From the NCBI GenBank assembly GCA_903935335.1, contig CAIZRG010000026.1, forward strand, positions 1-41,522: 41,522 bases of DNA. The letters are read 5' to 3'. The notes beneath the pieces are model-generated. The model did no database searches. It was not told where the DNA came from and saw only the letters and a program-made list of their open reading frames with translations. Made by a program: the position numbers and the translations under genes. Positions 32,818 through 41,522 of the stretch are shown here, piece by piece; within the stretch, counting starts at the first letter, position 1, and each line of letters opens with the position of its first letter. This DNA is from Oligoflexia bacterium (GTDB lineage: Bacteria; Bdellovibrionota; UBA1018).

Positions 32818-34779
32818 TCATACTGCCTTTCGATCTTTAGACTGTTTCTCAAAAAGTTGAAGTGATTCATTGGTTATTTGATCTTGTACTAAAAATTCTG
32901 TGGATAGATAGGCAAAGCTTGTGGTAGGTACCACATCACTTGCAATTTCCATTAACGCTTTTGCCCCCATTCCTGAGCCGAGATCTTCAAGAAGGAGTTG
33001 TGAGTTTTGAAATAGCAGCAATTTCTCTGAAACTCGTTGAGAGACGTCCCCAAATACAATAACTGATATTTTTCGGCCTTTACCATACTTTTCCCATAGT
33101 TTTTGTACTGATGATGAAAAATCCAAAATTGTAATTTCATTGGATTTAAGTTCTGAAGGAATATTTTTTGAGTAGTTGATGATTCTCCCTGTTTCACTTG
33201 AAAGCACTTCTGCGAAAGCTGTTAATGCATCTTTTGCACCTTCAATAAAGAGAATACTGTGGGGCTGAGAGCCCTTTAGATCCTTGAAAAATGCTTTTAA
33301 TTTCGTTCTTGAAGATAATGGTAGCGTGATTACTCTAAGCTTGCTGTCAGGGTTTGTAATTGATTTCTTAACTTGGAAGGATTGGTCTAAATTCAACCGA
33401 GATGGTTGAGAGAAAGATAGTATTGCACAGCGAAGCTTATTGCGAATTTCTTCCCCTCGCTCCAGAAGATTTGTGAGGGCTGGCTTTTCAACATAGTCAG
33501 CAGCACCCAAAGATAGTGCTTTTCCTGCGAGATCAGCATTCTCACGAGAAACAGAAGTCACCATGACAACAGGAGGGTGTCCGAATTTAAAATTTTTCTC
33601 CAAGTACTCGATACCTGTTTGTTCAGGCATATGGATGTCCAGAGTTAAAATATCAGGCTTTAGCGCTTGGACTTGCTTATAAGCCTCAATACCGTTTTTA
33701 GCGGTACCAATAACTTCAAATCCATTTTCTTTTGAAAGAATTTGTTTCATTAGTGTTAGAATGCTCGGCGAATCATCAACACAGAGAACGCGGAGGTTTT
33801 TCGTTACGACAGAGCCAGGTTTAGATTGGCTAGAGGGTATTAGCTGTTTCCGGAGCTCAATAGCTTTTCCATTTAACGTTGCATCATGTTGTGCATTATG
33901 TCTATAAACTGAAGGACCTGGGCTTATGATCGGAAGTTTTAGAGTAGAAAGTGACTCGGAAATACCAATAAATAAATACCCTTCTGAAGATAGTCGAGCA
34001 AGAAGTTCTTGAGAAATAGATTTTATCTGATCAAAACTAAAATAAATAAAAACATTTCTACAAAAAATAATATCAAATTTTTCATTGGGTTGGCTTCCTG
34101 GCTTGAGTTCCAATAAATTTCCTATTTGAAACTTACAATGATTGCGCAGTGACGTCTTTGCCTTAACGTAAGCCTCAATTTCACCGGTACCTTTTGCCCA
34201 ATGGTCTCCTATAAAATTAAGTGGGACTTCCTTCAATTCCTTGCGAAGATAAACACCATTCTTTGCAATAGTGACACTCTCAGAATCTACATCAGTTGCA
34301 TAAATCTCGTATTGTAAGTTAGATTCAAGACGTTTTAGATGAAAATCAAGAAACATCGCAAGACTATATACTTCTTGACCACGGCTACAGGCAGCTACCC
34401 AAATTCTTAACTTTTTTTCTGATCGAGCTTTGATAGTTGGGATCAACGTTGGTAAAACTTTATTTTGAATAAATTCAAAATGAGAAAATTCTCGGAAAAA
34501 ATAAGTATGATGTGTTGTAAGCAGGCTCACTAACTTCGGAGATTCATTCTTTCGGTTTGCATAGAAATAATCTACATAATCAGATAAAGAATCCAGTTCC
34601 AACTGTGAAAGACGTTTAATAAGCCGAGAGGCTATCATAGATTGATGGCGTTCGATTAACTGTACTCCAGTAAGTTCTTGTGCTAGAGAGCTTAGCTTTT
34701 TTAGTGCTATTTGGTCACTTTCCGAAAAATTAACCTCAAAATCAAACGAAATATCCTTAACTTTTTTTAGATTTTTCAT
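32818..34779 (-). CDS. cheR: CheR methyltransferase - REC - degenerate CheB-like fusion
   Basis: About 653 residues from ATG 34779. CheR N-domain at about 25-75; SAM-dependent methyltransferase at about 85-295 with LTTHHTYFFRE, WVAACSRGQEVYSLAM and FDIIFCRNVFIYF. A REC domain follows at 329-450 (CVDDSPS, phospho-acceptor D382, K433). The last ~180 residues align by eye with the CheB methylesterase of the next gene: ITLPLSSRTKLKAFFKDL with the S303 region, AFAEVLSSETGRI with AFADRMNQL, and ISVIVFGDVSQ with VTAAILTGMGAD, but the catalytic Ser-Gly-rich loop, His and Asp are lost. CheR methylates receptor glutamates. The start overlaps a preceding small ORF (TGATG). Confidence 0.9.
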   Translation of the reverse strand: MKNLKKVKDISFDFEVNFSESDQIALKKLSSLAQELTGVQLIERHQSMIASRLIKRLSQLELDSLSDYVDYFYANRKNESPKLVSLLTTHHTYFFREFSHFEFIQNKVLPTLIPTIKARSEKKLRIWVAACSRGQEVYSLAMFLDFHLKRLESNLQYEIYATDVDSESVTIAKNGVYLRKELKEVPLNFIGDHWAKGTGEIEAYVKAKTSLRNHCKFQIGNLLELKPGSQPNEKFDIIFCRNVFIYFSFDQIKSISQELLARLSSEGYLFIGISESLSTLKLPIISPGPSVYRHNAQHDATLNGKAIELRKQLIPSSQSKPGSVVTKNLRVLCVDDSPSILTLMKQILSKENGFEVIGTAKNGIEAYKQVQALKPDILTLDIHMPEQTGIEYLEKNFKFGHPPVVMVTSVSRENADLAGKALSLGAADYVEKPALTNLLERGEEIRNKLRCAILSFSQPSRLNLDQSFQVKKSITNPDSKLRVITLPLSSRTKLKAFFKDLKGSQPHSILFIEGAKDALTAFAEVLSSETGRIINYSKNIPSELKSNEITILDFSSSVQKLWEKYGKGRKISVIVFGDVSQRVSEKLLLFQNSQLLLEDLGSGMGAKALMEIASDVVPTTSFAYLSTEFLVQDQITNESLQLFEKQSKDRKAV

Positions 34780-34889
34780 CAAACTTTATCCCATTCAATT
34801 TTGATCAATCGGTTAAACAGGGTTGTAATAGAGACTTTATGCTCCGTTATGACGAGTATGCTAATAGGTTGGTCTGCTTGGTTCCGCAT
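34779..34889 (-). CDS. Possible 36-residue ORF coupled to cheR
   Basis: ATG 34889 to TGA 34779-34781, with TGATG overlap to the cheR ATG. Product MRNQADQPISILVITEHKVS followed by TTLFNRLIKIEWDKV. The middle resembles the first strand and helix of a REC domain without the Asp pair, so it may be a relic or a leader peptide. No ribosome site is visible. It fills most of the 140-bp mcp-cheR gap. Confidence 0.3.
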   Translation of the reverse strand: MRNQADQPISILVITEHKVSITTLFNRLIKIEWDKV

Positions 34890-34921
34890 AGTGTCTTATC
34901 GCTTATTTATCTCATATAAAA

Positions 34922-37150
34922 TCAGACATCCTCAAATCGAGGGTCATCCTCTGAGGGAAGAGAATTACCGTAGGTGCTATATTCAGCTCCAGCTACAAGT
35001 TTCATTGATCGCGATTGGGTATTAGGTTTGTTCTTTCCTTTCCGGGCGTTGCTCATTGCAAACACTTGAGTTGTTTTTGATGTCTTTTGTTCAGAGAGTT
35101 CAGTTGTAGCTACTTCCGTGTCATTTTTTCGAAACTCATGGGTACCGCTAATGACCATAAATAGGTCGTGTACCATTTGGCGAAGTTGGTTAGCTTGTGC
35201 GCTCAGTTGCTCTGCAGAACTAGCCGTACTTTGTGCGATTGCTGTATTTTGTTGCGTGACTTGATCAAGTTGATTCATAGCTTTATTGATCTCAGATACG
35301 CCTTGAGCTTGCTCTTGAGAAGCTGATGAGATTTCTCTTACCATTCCATCGACTTCACTAACAGTAGAAAGAATGTTATTCAAAGCCTCGGCACAATGAT
35401 TTGCCACTTGTGTGCCTGTTTCCACTTTTGTTTTACTTTCAACTACTAGCCGTTCAACTTTAGTCTTAGTGTTGTTGACAATGCCTTCTACTTTTTGAAT
35501 GCTAGAGTCAAGCATTGATGAAATCTCTTTTGCGGCGTTGCCACTCATTTGAGCGAGATTACCAACTTCTTCGGCAACAACGGCGAATCCTTTACCATGC
35601 TCCCCAGCTCGTGCTGCTTCGACAGAGGCATTAAACGATAGAAGTTTGGTTTGAAATACGATGTCGTTAATGACTTTGGTTTTATTTCCAATTTCAGAAA
35701 TAACTTTTACTATTTCAGAAATCTGTCTATTTCCATCTTCGACTTGATTCATAATTGCAGTGTTGCTTTGACTAATATCGTTGATGGATTGAATCATCTC
35801 TTGTACCGCTTGCTGACCTTGTTCTGCGGCACTACGACTTGTTTGTGACACCTTCTGAGATTGTGAAGCATTGTCAGCACTCTTTTTTACCATAGAACTC
35901 ACTTCGTCAATAGAAGCTGCGGTTTGCTGAATTGCAGATGCCTGTTCGGTGGCAGCTTCAGAAAGTTCACTACTTGATTGTGAGATAGTATTAGCAGCCG
36001 ATAGAACGTCGCTTGAGCCTTTGGAAAGCCTCGTTGCTAATGCTGATAATGTGTTAGTAAGGTTTGAAAGGTTCATGGAAAGAAAATATGCAGCGCAACC
36101 TGCAATCACAGTAATAACTGTGAAAATCGTGTAAAATAAATTTGTGGCATGTTGAAGGACAGCCATTACCTCTGCCTGATCATCACGAACCATGACCGAC
36201 CAGCCAAGTTTCTCAATGAATTTTTCGCTTAAAATCGGAGAGTATCCTACAATTTGAGAAATACCTGTGCCTTTCTGTTCTTCAATGATAGAACCCGACT
36301 GTCGATTAACAGCATTTTGAGCAGACTGTATATTTGAATTTACCAAGTTAAACTTTAGAAGTGTATTCCAGTCATATTTAGGATCACTGGGTTTTTCCGA
36401 TGTTGGGTCTGAGGTATATTGAAAGTACAGAATGCCGTCTTTTCCTAATAAGGATGCTTCTGAATGAGGGAGTCCACGTTTCTTTAGTCCAGCGTAAAGC
36501 TCGCGAAAGGCGACTTCAAACCAACGTGATCCAGCTCGATTTGTAACAACTCCTATAACGTTACCTTTAGCATCTTTGACTGGCGCACTAAAACTTGAAC
36601 CTAGTCTATTTGAACCAAATACTTGAGTTGTAAGAGGGTCGATTTGCACGTTTTCAACAAAAGTTCCGTTGAATCCCTTGTCTTTATCATCAGTAAATTG
36701 CCCGTTTATTACGGCTTTAAACCAAGGTGCATCGAAGTAGTTTTTATTATATAAATCTTGAACCTGTATGTCTTTTCCATCAGGAGATTTGTTGTTCACC
36801 GCAACCAATCTTCCTTTCGCATCTATGACCAGAATTAAGTCATAGATACCATACATTGCTGAGTAAATATTGAGCGCATCAATAATTGTTTGCCGGTTTG
36901 ATGATTTGAGATCTGGATTCACAGCGAACGCTTGAACGTCGCCATATCGCTCGTAGAACTGAGAGCTAATCGAATCTCCTAGATTTCGAGAGTAAGCTTC
37001 GAAGCTATTCAGTTGAGCGCTTTCTTGAGTCTTGATGATGTATTTTAGTATACCGATGGAGGCCACGCCTAGTAGAAATGTTATTCCAATGGAAAGGATA
37101 AATAATTTGAATTTTAATGATCTTCCTTTTGGATTTTTAAAAGTGTTCAT
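34922..37150 (-). CDS. Methyl-accepting chemotaxis protein with a periplasmic Cache domain
   Basis: 742 residues. TM1 at about 15-35 ([20 protein letters not shown]), a large extracytoplasmic dCache-like domain at 40-330 ([37 protein letters not shown]), TM2 at about 337-360, a short HAMP-like link and the signalling coiled coil. The hairpin tip is [20 protein letters not shown], highly conserved in MCPs. No C-terminal NWETF pentapeptide, so CheR tethering is not evident. The ligand is unknown; such Cache domains bind small metabolites. GGAG five bases before the ATG. It lies 54 bp after cheW. Confidence 0.95.
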   Translation of the reverse strand: MNTFKNPKGRSLKFKLFILSIGITFLLGVASIGILKYIIKTQESAQLNSFEAYSRNLGDSISSQFYERYGDVQAFAVNPDLKSSNRQTIIDALNIYSAMYGIYDLILVIDAKGRLVAVNNKSPDGKDIQVQDLYNKNYFDAPWFKAVINGQFTDDKDKGFNGTFVENVQIDPLTTQVFGSNRLGSSFSAPVKDAKGNVIGVVTNRAGSRWFEVAFRELYAGLKKRGLPHSEASLLGKDGILYFQYTSDPTSEKPSDPKYDWNTLLKFNLVNSNIQSAQNAVNRQSGSIIEEQKGTGISQIVGYSPILSEKFIEKLGWSVMVRDDQAEVMAVLQHATNLFYTIFTVITVIAGCAAYFLSMNLSNLTNTLSALATRLSKGSSDVLSAANTISQSSSELSEAATEQASAIQQTAASIDEVSSMVKKSADNASQSQKVSQTSRSAAEQGQQAVQEMIQSINDISQSNTAIMNQVEDGNRQISEIVKVISEIGNKTKVINDIVFQTKLLSFNASVEAARAGEHGKGFAVVAEEVGNLAQMSGNAAKEISSMLDSSIQKVEGIVNNTKTKVERLVVESKTKVETGTQVANHCAEALNNILSTVSEVDGMVREISSASQEQAQGVSEINKAMNQLDQVTQQNTAIAQSTASSAEQLSAQANQLRQMVHDLFMVISGTHEFRKNDTEVATTELSEQKTSKTTQVFAMSNARKGKNKPNTQSRSMKLVAGAEYSTYGNSLPSEDDPRFEDV

Positions 37151-37204
37151 ACTGTCTCCTGATTCATATAAAATATTATTAAATCTTTTTTGTGAATTTA
37201 ATTG

Positions 37205-37780
37205 TCATTGTCGCTCAACAATCTTTCCTTTTTGTTGAGTAGAAGTAGAGCGAGCAATCACTTGGTGGTCTCCCAGACTTAGTGTTTTTGAAATGTCCAA
37301 TAAGAGTATGAGCCGACCTTTTTCGCGATAGACCGCTTGAATGTAGTCGGTATTTTTTTGACTTTGAATTTCTGGTTTTTCGGAAATCTGATCCTTAGAT
37401 GGGTTGATGACACTATTGATTGAATCGACTACGACACCAACAGAGTTTGGTTTTAAATCACAAATGATGACGGCTGTTTCAGCCGAATTTAAGGGTTTAA
37501 TTGTAAGCTTTGCTCTAAGGTCGATTACCGAAATGACCTGACCGCGAAGGTTCATTATGCCTAAGAAGTAAGGAGGTGTTTGCGGAACAGAGGTGATGTC
37601 GGGAAGTGCGATTACTTCTTTCACTGATAGTAATGGTACTGCGTACTCTTCACGCCCGAGGGCAAAACAGAGATATCGGTCATTAACATTATTCGAATCA
37701 GAGCTTTGTGTAAGACTCGATGCGTTAGTATTTATAGGGCCAGATTGAACTTCTGATACAATCTTATTTTGAATGCTCAT
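37205..37780 (-). CDS. cheW: Chemotaxis adaptor CheW
   Basis: 191 residues. RYLCFALGREEYAVPLLSVKEV, LPDITSVPQTPPYFLGIMNLRG, VISVIDLRAKL and VGVVVDSINSVI are the CheW/SH3-pair signature. The N-terminal 30 residues and a Ser/Thr/Gln-rich C-terminal tail are extra. It links MCPs to CheA. The start overlaps the cheA stop (ATGA). Confidence 0.96.
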   Translation of the reverse strand: MSIQNKIVSEVQSGPINTNASSLTQSSDSNNVNDRYLCFALGREEYAVPLLSVKEVIALPDITSVPQTPPYFLGIMNLRGQVISVIDLRAKLTIKPLNSAETAVIICDLKPNSVGVVVDSINSVINPSKDQISEKPEIQSQKNTDYIQAVYREKGRLILLLDISKTLSLGDHQVIARSTSTQQKGKIVERQ

Positions 37781-39597
37781 GTGGATACCTGCTCTTTTTG
37801 TAGGGGCGAATATGCTCTGAATGGTGTCGCCATCAGATCTCCTAATTCTAAAATTAATGCTGGCTTACCATCTCCCAAAATAGCACTGCCGCTATAACCA
37901 CGAAGATTTTGTATTTCCGATCCGAGTTTTTTTATAACCACTTGGTGTTGACCAATGACGTCGTCAACTAAAGTGGCAAAAGGTTTTCCTTTAGTACGAA
38001 TAATGATCGCAATTTGTTCTGAAAAGGGCTTTTTTGAAGCCTTCTTTTTGCCAAGTGCGTCAGAAAGGCAAACCACGGGAAGATTTTCGCCGCGAAGTAG
38101 CAAGACTTCTCCTATGCCAGTTGCAAACTTTAAGTCCTTTGACTCAGGTTTAACAGATTCATGTACATGGGCTAGGGGAATAACAAATCGATCTTCTCCG
38201 CATCTGACTACCATTCCATCGATTATTGCAAGCGTAAGTGGTAAGATAATCTTGAAGACTGATCCTTCATTTAAAACCGTATCGACTAGGATTTCACCCT
38301 GCATTTGCTCAATATTAGTTTTAACAACATCCATCCCGACGCCTCGACCCGAAACCTCTGTAACTTGAGCTTTGGTAGAAAATCCAGAATAAAAAATCAG
38401 TTGAATAGCCTCTCTATCTGAGATAATTTGTTCTGGCTTTAATATTCCATTTTCGACAGCTTTTCGACGTAGTTTTTCGGTCGAAATGCCCCCACCGTTA
38501 TCTTTCACTTCAATGACAAGCTTTCCTCCTTCATGAAAAGCTCGTAGAGTAACTTGACCTGATTCTGGTTTTCCTTTGGCAATGCGTTCATTTGGGTCTT
38601 CAATTCCATGATCAACAGCATTGCGGATGAGGTGAACAAGTGGATCTCCAAGTGCTTCTAATACAGTTTTATCAACTTCAGTTTCTTCTCCTTGAAGTTT
38701 AAGCTGTACTTTTTTCCCAAGGAGTGAGGAGGTATCGCGTACAATCCTTTGCATTTTTTGAAAAGTTTGTTTAAGCGGTACCATTCTTAAACTCATAGAG
38801 AGGTCTTGAACCTCTTTTGTAACTTTTCCCAGTTGATGTATCGTTTTACGAAGAACTTGGGGATTGTCGCTATAGGCTTGTTCCTTCAAGACTGTTTGGA
38901 AAATCACTAGTTCACCTACGAAATTAAGGAGTTTCTCTAATCGTGATAGACTCACTCTAATACTCTCCTCAGCCGCTTGAGGTTGTGATGAGCTATTTTT
39001 GGGAGAGGCCGCTATTGTCGTAGAGAGATTTTTTTCTCCAATAGGGTTTGTTATAGTCTCAGATACAAACTCATCTTTTGTGTTTACATCTGTTTGAGTT
39101 GTAGACGTCGGATCCTCGGTAAAAGTTGTCTTGATAAGATCTACTTCATCTATTGAAATAGATTTTTTTTCGGCAGACGGCAGAGGTGACGAATTTTCGT
39201 GCGGCATTGTATCGTCCGGTTTAAAATTGTGGATCTCATTAATTAATTCATCGCTGTTTACTATAGCCAATGGATCTTCTTTGAGGCGATTGATAAAGTT
39301 TTTGATATGGTCATTACATTTTAAAAGAAGCGAAATAGTACTTTGAGTAATAGCAATTTGTCCACGCCTGCATTTGAGCAGGAGAGATTCAAGTTCATGG
39401 GTAAATGCACCCAATGTGTCAAAGCCCACAGCCTTCGAACTTCCTTTGATATTGTGAGCCAGTCTAAAGAGTTTTTCTAAAGTAGTGACATCTTGAGGGT
39501 TGCTTTCGAGTAAAAGAAAGCATTGTTCAACATCGGACAATAGCTGACCAACTTCATCAAGGAAACACATTTTTAGTTCTTGCTCAAAGTTATCCAA
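37777..39597 (-). CDS. cheA: Chemotaxis histidine kinase CheA
   Basis: 606 residues from a TTG with AGG eight bases before it; an in-frame ATG nine codons later has no ribosome site. Hpt/P1 domain at 1-105 with phospho-acceptor H48 (LFRLAHNIKGSSKAVGF). A Ser/Thr-rich linker lies at ~125-205 and no P2 CheY/CheB-binding domain is evident. P3 dimerisation at ~210-275, the ATPase domain (HLIRNAVDHGIEDPNER N-box, VKDNGGGIS G1, SGRGVGMDVV G2) and a CheW-like P5 at the end follow. It phosphorylates the REC domains of CheB and the CheR fusion and a CheY encoded elsewhere. First gene of the operon. Confidence 0.97.
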   Translation of the reverse strand: MDNFEQELKMCFLDEVGQLLSDVEQCFLLLESNPQDVTTLEKLFRLAHNIKGSSKAVGFDTLGAFTHELESLLLKCRRGQIAITQSTISLLLKCNDHIKNFINRLKEDPLAIVNSDELINEIHNFKPDDTMPHENSSPLPSAEKKSISIDEVDLIKTTFTEDPTSTTQTDVNTKDEFVSETITNPIGEKNLSTTIAASPKNSSSQPQAAEESIRVSLSRLEKLLNFVGELVIFQTVLKEQAYSDNPQVLRKTIHQLGKVTKEVQDLSMSLRMVPLKQTFQKMQRIVRDTSSLLGKKVQLKLQGEETEVDKTVLEALGDPLVHLIRNAVDHGIEDPNERIAKGKPESGQVTLRAFHEGGKLVIEVKDNGGGISTEKLRRKAVENGILKPEQIISDREAIQLIFYSGFSTKAQVTEVSGRGVGMDVVKTNIEQMQGEILVDTVLNEGSVFKIILPLTLAIIDGMVVRCGEDRFVIPLAHVHESVKPESKDLKFATGIGEVLLLRGENLPVVCLSDALGKKKASKKPFSEQIAIIIRTKGKPFATLVDDVIGQHQVVIKKLGSEIQNLRGYSGSAILGDGKPALILELGDLMATPFRAYSPLQKEQVST

Positions 39598-39619
39598 TTG
39601 AAATACCTGCTTTTAAAAC

Positions 39620-39647
39620 TCATCGGTTGATTCTTTACAAGTATTTA
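39620..39647 (-). promoter_or_regulatory. Candidate sigma-28 promoter for the che operon
   Basis: The minus strand reads TAAATACT, 12 bp, ACCGATGA. The TAAA and CCGAT cores match FliA, with a spacer one base longer than in the flagellin 2 promoter. The start of transcription would lie about 16 nt before the TTG of cheA, which leaves room for the AGG. Confidence 0.4.
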
Positions 39648-39766
39648 TAATCAATTTAGAATTAGTTAAAGAAGTATAATTTTTATATAAATTAGAATCT
39701 TTGTTCGCTAATTCACAATAATTGTGGTGAGTCTTTTTCAAGACAAGAGAGAAGACGAGAGATAAA

Positions 39767-41230
39767 ATGAAGGCTTCAGGATCAATTCGAAGGAACAGGA
39801 AAAATTCCAGTAGTTTTGCATTTCAAATAGTACTTTTAATTTTCATTCTAAGTGTGTCATCAGCGCAGGCAGGGGATTGCATCAAATTAGAAATTTCTCC
39901 CACAGAGTACTGTAAAGATCTTCAAATTTCAGCGAATCTCTCCGCCTGTGGAGAAGAGGTAATTGGAGCTCCCGAAATTCGATGCAAGAAAAAAAAGAGC
40001 GAAGTCATTGTCCATGGAAATAAATCCGAATACGTTGTAAAATTAAGAAAAAATCGCGGTGCTTGGGAAACTGCCTGGGAAGTTGAAGATGTTCGCAAGG
40101 TTAAACTCTCTCAGATGCATCTAAAGTTCACTAGTAAATTGTCCTCCAGACAAATATCCTCATCTTCATCCCCTGCAACACGTGCTCCAGCTGCAATTAG
40201 ACCCAATGAAACCACATCACAAAGCACATTTTCTATCCTTACAAATCAACAGATAAAAGATACTCCTATTGATCAGTCAGCGACTAAGGATAAAGAATTT
40301 CCAGTTAAGGTTACTGGATTTATTGATTCACAGTACCAAGCTAATAGCAACGTCGGACTTGCTCGAGGGTTTTTATTAAACGATGGAGCTCTCTATTTTT
40401 CGTCAGAGCTTCCTGGGTTGGATTTTAAATTGGACTTACCATTTCGAATGTACTCACAAGGGAATTCTAATTTTGAATTTGGGTTTATTCGCGCTCAGGC
40501 TTATTTAGGACAAAAATACAGCAATGGCTTCAGGTGGAAAATAGGACAGTTTGATACAACCTATGGCTTTGAAGGAAATGATACAGTTGATATTACATTC
40601 ACGCGAGAAGGAAGTGTTTATAATTTTACTGATCCATTTGTCCATACTGGCCTGCTGCTCGGGTATGATTTTGATTCAGAATTAGGGCTAAATCTCTACA
40701 TTGCTAATCCGAATGATCGAGGGGTCTTACTTGGAAAAAGCCTTCATTACGGATTGCAGCTAGTCAAATTTTCTCCCTCATTTCGATTCGCGCCTGGATT
40801 CATGTTCAATCAAGATTTTACAACTCAGGCGTTCAATTATTATCTCGACTTAGTGACAGGAGTTACTTTTGGAAAAGTGTCAATCGATGGCGAAGTCTCA
40901 TACAACTACCGTACTGATATCATTGATCCTGTATCGGGGTCGGCAAATCGTGGATTGGGACTTCTACTTCAAATACTTTATAATTTCAGCGAACTAGGTA
41001 GTTTTGGCGCCAGAGGTGAGTACATTACAAATCAAGCATTAACGGATTCAAAAGGTTCAAGCACTCAAAGCATATTAAAATCACAGGTTCTCGTATTTGT
41101 TGGTCCGCAATACTATATCGCTAAGGGTATCCGATTAAAATTGGATTACTCTCTGCAGATTGATCAAGACTATTCTTCTAATGTAGCAACTTATCATGGG
41201 TTGCAATTAGCTGGAGTGCTAAAATTCTAA
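39767..41230 (+). CDS. Outer-membrane porin (beta-barrel porin-2/OmpL-like)
   Basis: 487 residues, divergent from cheA. A signal peptide (FQIVLLIFILSVSSAQAG) is followed by a Cys-bearing N-terminal domain (residues ~38-120), a Ser/Thr/Pro linker (~145-185) and a C-terminal barrel from ~195. Barrel landmarks are VTGFIDSQYQAN, FGFIRAQAYLGQKY, KIGQFDTTYGFEGNDTVDIT, NFTDPFVHTGLLLGYDFD and the closing LQLAGVLKF with terminal Phe, the usual BAM signal. The pattern fits the putative porin family bbp2. The solute is not predictable. Confidence 0.85.
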   Translation: MKASGSIRRNRKNSSSFAFQIVLLIFILSVSSAQAGDCIKLEISPTEYCKDLQISANLSACGEEVIGAPEIRCKKKKSEVIVHGNKSEYVVKLRKNRGAWETAWEVEDVRKVKLSQMHLKFTSKLSSRQISSSSSPATRAPAAIRPNETTSQSTFSILTNQQIKDTPIDQSATKDKEFPVKVTGFIDSQYQANSNVGLARGFLLNDGALYFSSELPGLDFKLDLPFRMYSQGNSNFEFGFIRAQAYLGQKYSNGFRWKIGQFDTTYGFEGNDTVDITFTREGSVYNFTDPFVHTGLLLGYDFDSELGLNLYIANPNDRGVLLGKSLHYGLQLVKFSPSFRFAPGFMFNQDFTTQAFNYYLDLVTGVTFGKVSIDGEVSYNYRTDIIDPVSGSANRGLGLLLQILYNFSELGSFGARGEYITNQALTDSKGSSTQSILKSQVLVFVGPQYYIAKGIRLKLDYSLQIDQDYSSNVATYHGLQLAGVLKF

Positions 41231-41349
41231 TTTGAAATCAGGAATTTCGAATTGGTCGTGGAATGTGTTAAAAGTATAAATTAATTCTAATTTTTAAACC
41301 CCTTGTCAGAGATGTTTTAATATAGTAGAAATTTCGAATTTATAAGTGA

Positions 41350-41472
41350 TCAAAAATTCTGTGGAATTTTTAAAAAATTGAATTTATGGGTGTCCTTATT
41401 ATATAGATCTTTAAAGGGGTCTAAAAATTCTCCAAGTTCTTGCCATGGATTTTCCAACTCTTGATATTTCAT
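41350..41472 (-). pseudogene. IS701-family transposase start, truncated copy 2
   Basis: The minus frame from ATG 41472 reads MKYQELENPWQELGEFLDPF then KDLYNKDTHK and ends after 40 codons. The first 23 or so residues match copy 1 at 30339 and keep CAA where that copy has TAA. Similarity stops abruptly at 41403, so only the left end of the element remains here. Confidence 0.7.
41352..41371. terminator. Possible AT-rich terminator hairpin
   Basis: AAAAATTC-TGTG-GAATTTTT, an 8-bp perfect stem 121 bp after the porin stop. Weak in GC, so termination is uncertain. The rest of 41231-41402 shows only two AATTTCGAATT-like repeats (about 41245 and 41328). Confidence 0.35.
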
Positions 41473-41522
41473 CTCGGTGTCCTCATCTTGGATGAACTAC
41501 CTAACATGATTCAATATTTTTA
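41403..41522. repeat. 120-bp IS701-like left end, copy 2 (inverted)
   Basis: Reverse complement of 30289-30408 with five substitutions, continuing to the window end. The two copies face each other around the whole chemotaxis operon and porin. Confidence 0.85.

Noticed and set aside
1..41522. CRISPR array, rRNA or tRNA genes, prophage
   Set aside because: No regularly spaced repeats, no conserved rRNA segments, no foldable tRNA and no phage structural genes were seen.

Overview
The window (about 41.5 kb, AT-rich) looks chromosomal. It suggests a flagellated, chemotactic, Gram-negative predatory or predator-related bacterium, most likely Bdellovibrionota. This is inferred from short ~280-residue flagellins in tandem, FliA(sigma-28)-like promoters, a PilZ protein, an exported murein-peptidase-like M14 enzyme, outer-membrane beta-barrels and several exported proteins of unknown function. 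No rRNA, tRNA or CRISPR array was seen.

Layout. (1) 1-3.6 kb, minus strand: an RmlD-like sugar-nucleotide reductase that lacks the usual catalytic Tyr, two flagellins and a ~98-residue RAMA-like protein. The leader of flagellin 1 is structured and holds a four-codon ORF. Flagellin 2 has a good sigma-28 promoter. (2) 3.6-12.1 kb: an AT-rich accessory island. It holds exported proteins (an unknown protein, an exported GNAT, a 739-residue single-CXXCH protein and an exported Fic-domain protein) among remnants of IS110-, IS21- and DDE-type transposases, plus a 52-bp inverted repeat 4.7 kb apart. (3) 12.1-29.1 kb: mostly housekeeping genes. They are a GNAT, a PilZ membrane protein, tadA, YceI, an SDR, DUF2905, DUF423, a transglutaminase-like protein, a KimA-type K+ importer, an exported HExxH metallopeptidase, EamA and trmFO, and divergently xerC, dedA, an M14 carboxypeptidase and a GT39 glycosyltransferase. 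(4) 29.0-30.8 kb: a zinc-ribbon/SH3 membrane protein and a nested IS graveyard (IS701-like, IS5-like). (5) 30.8-39.6 kb, minus strand: a chemotaxis operon cheA-cheW-mcp-(small ORF)-cheR/REC-cheB-TPR. (6) 39.8-41.5 kb: an outer-membrane porin, then a second, inverted copy of the IS701-like end.

How the genes work together. The flagellins and the che operon form a motility/chemotaxis module, and one weaker sigma-28-like site in front of cheA may put both under FliA. The most unusual result is in the adaptation enzymes. The CheR protein carries a REC domain and a C-terminal region that aligns by eye with the CheB methylesterase fold but lacks its catalytic residues. The true CheB has an extra ~140-residue N-terminal domain whose end resembles CheD. 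All family assignments come from reading the sequence by eye; no database search was run.
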